Origin: Tannerella sp.
Lineage (GTDB): Bacteria > Bacteroidota > Bacteroidia > Bacteroidales > Tannerellaceae
Length of the DNA stretch: 7,250 nt
Assembly: GCA_031260095.1 (NCBI GenBank)
Contig: JAIRKN010000150.1
Location: 1 to 7,250 of the forward strand
Direction of reading: 5' to 3'
Part shown: positions 6,687-7,250 of the stretch, piece after piece
Layout of the letters: each line of letters opens with the position of its first letter
Position numbering within the stretch: position 1 is the stretch's first letter
Notes under the pieces: generated by a model
What the model saw: only the letters and a program-made list of their open reading frames with translations
Told to the model about the DNA's origin: nothing
The model's database searches: none
Translations under genes and position numbers: made by a program

Positions 6687-6863
6687 ATTTATGGAGCAGA
6701 GAGTCGGTATGATATGGAAGAGCTTGATAAAGCAAAGGAAGACCGTCTGAAAACATTTCTGTGCCTGCCGAAAAGTATTCCGGCACACGACACCTTCAAT
6801 CGCATTTTTGTTCCACAAGTTACGGCTTCCCTCCACATCGCAGTGCGCACGATGCCTTATTAA
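6687..6863 (+). pseudogene. Remnant of an ISAs1-family (H-repeat) transposase N-terminal domain
   Basis: Directly after the TAA at 6684-6686, in the same frame, the translation reads IYGAESRYDMEEL, then DKAKEDRLKTFLCLP, then IPAHDTFNRIF (ending at 6809). This follows the order and spacing of the DDE_Tnp_1-associated domain of ISAs1 transposases, typically CGADSW..IEEFGKAKEDWLRTFL.LP.GIPSHDTFNRVF. The roughly 40 residues that should precede it are missing. After residue 41 the similarity stops, and the frame ends at TAA 6861-6863. No DDE catalytic core and no terminal inverted repeats are visible, so this is an inactive relic. Its 5' junction falls on the stop of the preceding ORF. Confidence 0.75.
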
Positions 6864-7072
6864 AAGGTATTAAGCACGAATAATCAGGCAGGCTACCAGG
6901 ATTTTCCAGTACACCGCGAGCGCTTTTCGGAGTTCCGGAAGAACCATTCGGAGTTCCGGAAGAAGCATTCAATGTGACGAATATACATCGTCATGCTATG
7001 TATTTATGGTAGATATAGGCTTTGAGCAATTCTTCGATACTGTCTGTCACAGTAAGTTGATAGAATTACTCC
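6864..7072. other. Non-coding stretch with a tandem duplication
   Basis: Together with the relic before it and the repeat after it, this makes more than 500 bp without an intact gene. Frames on both strands are short, and none has a convincing start or family resemblance. Apart from the 21-bp duplication, I see no transposase core, RNA gene or strong terminator here. The region looks like insertion-sequence debris. Confidence 0.5.
6926..6967 (+). repeat. Two tandem copies of a 21-bp unit with a TTCCGGAA palindrome
   Basis: Unit 1 (6926-6946) and unit 2 (6947-6967) differ at one position (acca versus agca near the unit end). Each contains the perfect 8-bp palindrome ttccggaa (6933-6940 and 6954-6961). 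The 21-bp period keeps every reading frame open across both units, but no supported gene covers them. They may be a slippage product or a pair of dyad binding sites. Confidence 0.85.
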
Positions 7073-7184
7073 TTCCGACCTCAAGCAGTCGCCCGTTTGA
7101 CGTATCTTTGGCGTCGTTGTCCCATACATTTCCCCAATTTTTATCCGTCTGTGTGGAATGTCGAAATTTTCATGTACATTTGTC
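7073..7184 (+). repeat. Promoter-bearing repeat, copy B
   Basis: The second copy of the repeat upstream of the lipoprotein gene. It has blocks 7073-7120 and 7136-7184 nearly adjacent, whereas copy A carries 84 extra bases between them. The last 49 bp are identical to copy A, while the flanking sequences on both sides differ, so the match has clear ends. It sits just before the next plus-strand start codon. Confidence 0.85.
7150..7182 (+). promoter_or_regulatory. Bacteroidota-type promoter for the gene starting at 7220
   Basis: tgtg (7150-7153), a 21-bp spacer and the -7 box tacatttg (7175-7182) are identical to the promoter at 4839-4871. The distance from box to start codon (37 nt) is within one base of that in front of the lipoprotein gene (36 nt). 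Confidence 0.6.
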
Positions 7185-7219
7185 CTCGGACTATCCACCA
7201 TAAAATAAAAGACTTAATA

Positions 7220-7250
7220 ATGACGAACAAACTGGTTACTTTTTGTTTTT
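7220..7250 (+). CDS. Start of an unidentified gene, cut by window edge
   Basis: ATG 7220 opens a frame reading MTNKLVTFCF to the window end. A polar, basic start followed by hydrophobic residues fits the beginning of a signal peptide. The shared promoter repeat suggests a gene co-regulated with, and perhaps related to, the lipoprotein gene at 4908. Only ten codons are visible, so product and family cannot be stated. Confidence 0.45.
   Translation, partial: MTNKLVTFCF

Noticed and set aside
6447..6836. 129-codon minus-strand frame
   Set aside because: It runs antisense across the end of the esterase-like ORF and the transposase relic, both recognisable on the plus strand. Its own translation is low-complexity and rich in Phe and Ile.
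7006..7203. 65-codon frames on both strands across copy B
   Set aside because: They are composed mainly of the promoter repeat, and the next gene starts just after; no support from start signals or family resemblance.
1..7250. CRISPR arrays, tRNA or rRNA genes
   Set aside because: No regularly spaced repeats and no tRNA- or rRNA-like conserved segments were seen on either strand.

Overview
The window looks like chromosomal DNA of a Bacteroidales bacterium. Three things point there: a 950-residue PolA of Bacteroidota type, a predicted lipoprotein of the 6-bladed beta-propeller family that is abundant in that order, and Bacteroidota-style -7 boxes (TAnnTTTG) in place of clear Shine-Dalgarno sites. 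No organism name can be given from the sequence alone.

Left part, minus strand (1-4518). Read in the direction of transcription, the genes are polA (DNA polymerase I, all three catalytic domains intact), a CobD-type PLP enzyme (threonine-phosphate decarboxylase / histidinol-phosphate aminotransferase family), and cbiB (adenosylcobinamide-phosphate synthase, cut by the window edge). The last two overlap by 25 bp. They cooperate in cobalamin assembly: CobD makes aminopropanol phosphate and CbiB attaches it to adenosylcobyric acid. A 89-bp gap with two hairpin-capable sequences separates polA from the cobalamin pair.

Middle (4519-4907). This is a divergent intergenic region holding the polA leader and, on the plus strand, a promoter-bearing repeat (copy A).

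Right part, plus strand (4908-7250). A predicted beta-propeller lipoprotein comes first. In the same frame, after one TGA, comes an unusual 206-codon ORF. It has a hydrophobic N-terminus, a Cys-rich segment, and what looks like only the C-terminal half of an erythromycin-esterase-like protein. In the same frame again, after one TAA, lies a decayed piece of an ISAs1-family (H-repeat) transposase. Then come a 21-bp tandem duplication, a second copy (B) of the promoter repeat, and the first ten codons of a gene that leaves the window.

The most interesting signal is the repeated promoter cassette. It includes a 49-bp perfect match that ends just past a TAnnTTTG box, placed 36 and 37 nt before the start codons of two different genes. 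The second is the chimera-like ORF at 6066-6686, whose N-terminus weakly resembles an NVEALA-type exported peptide. Both are inferences from reading alone.
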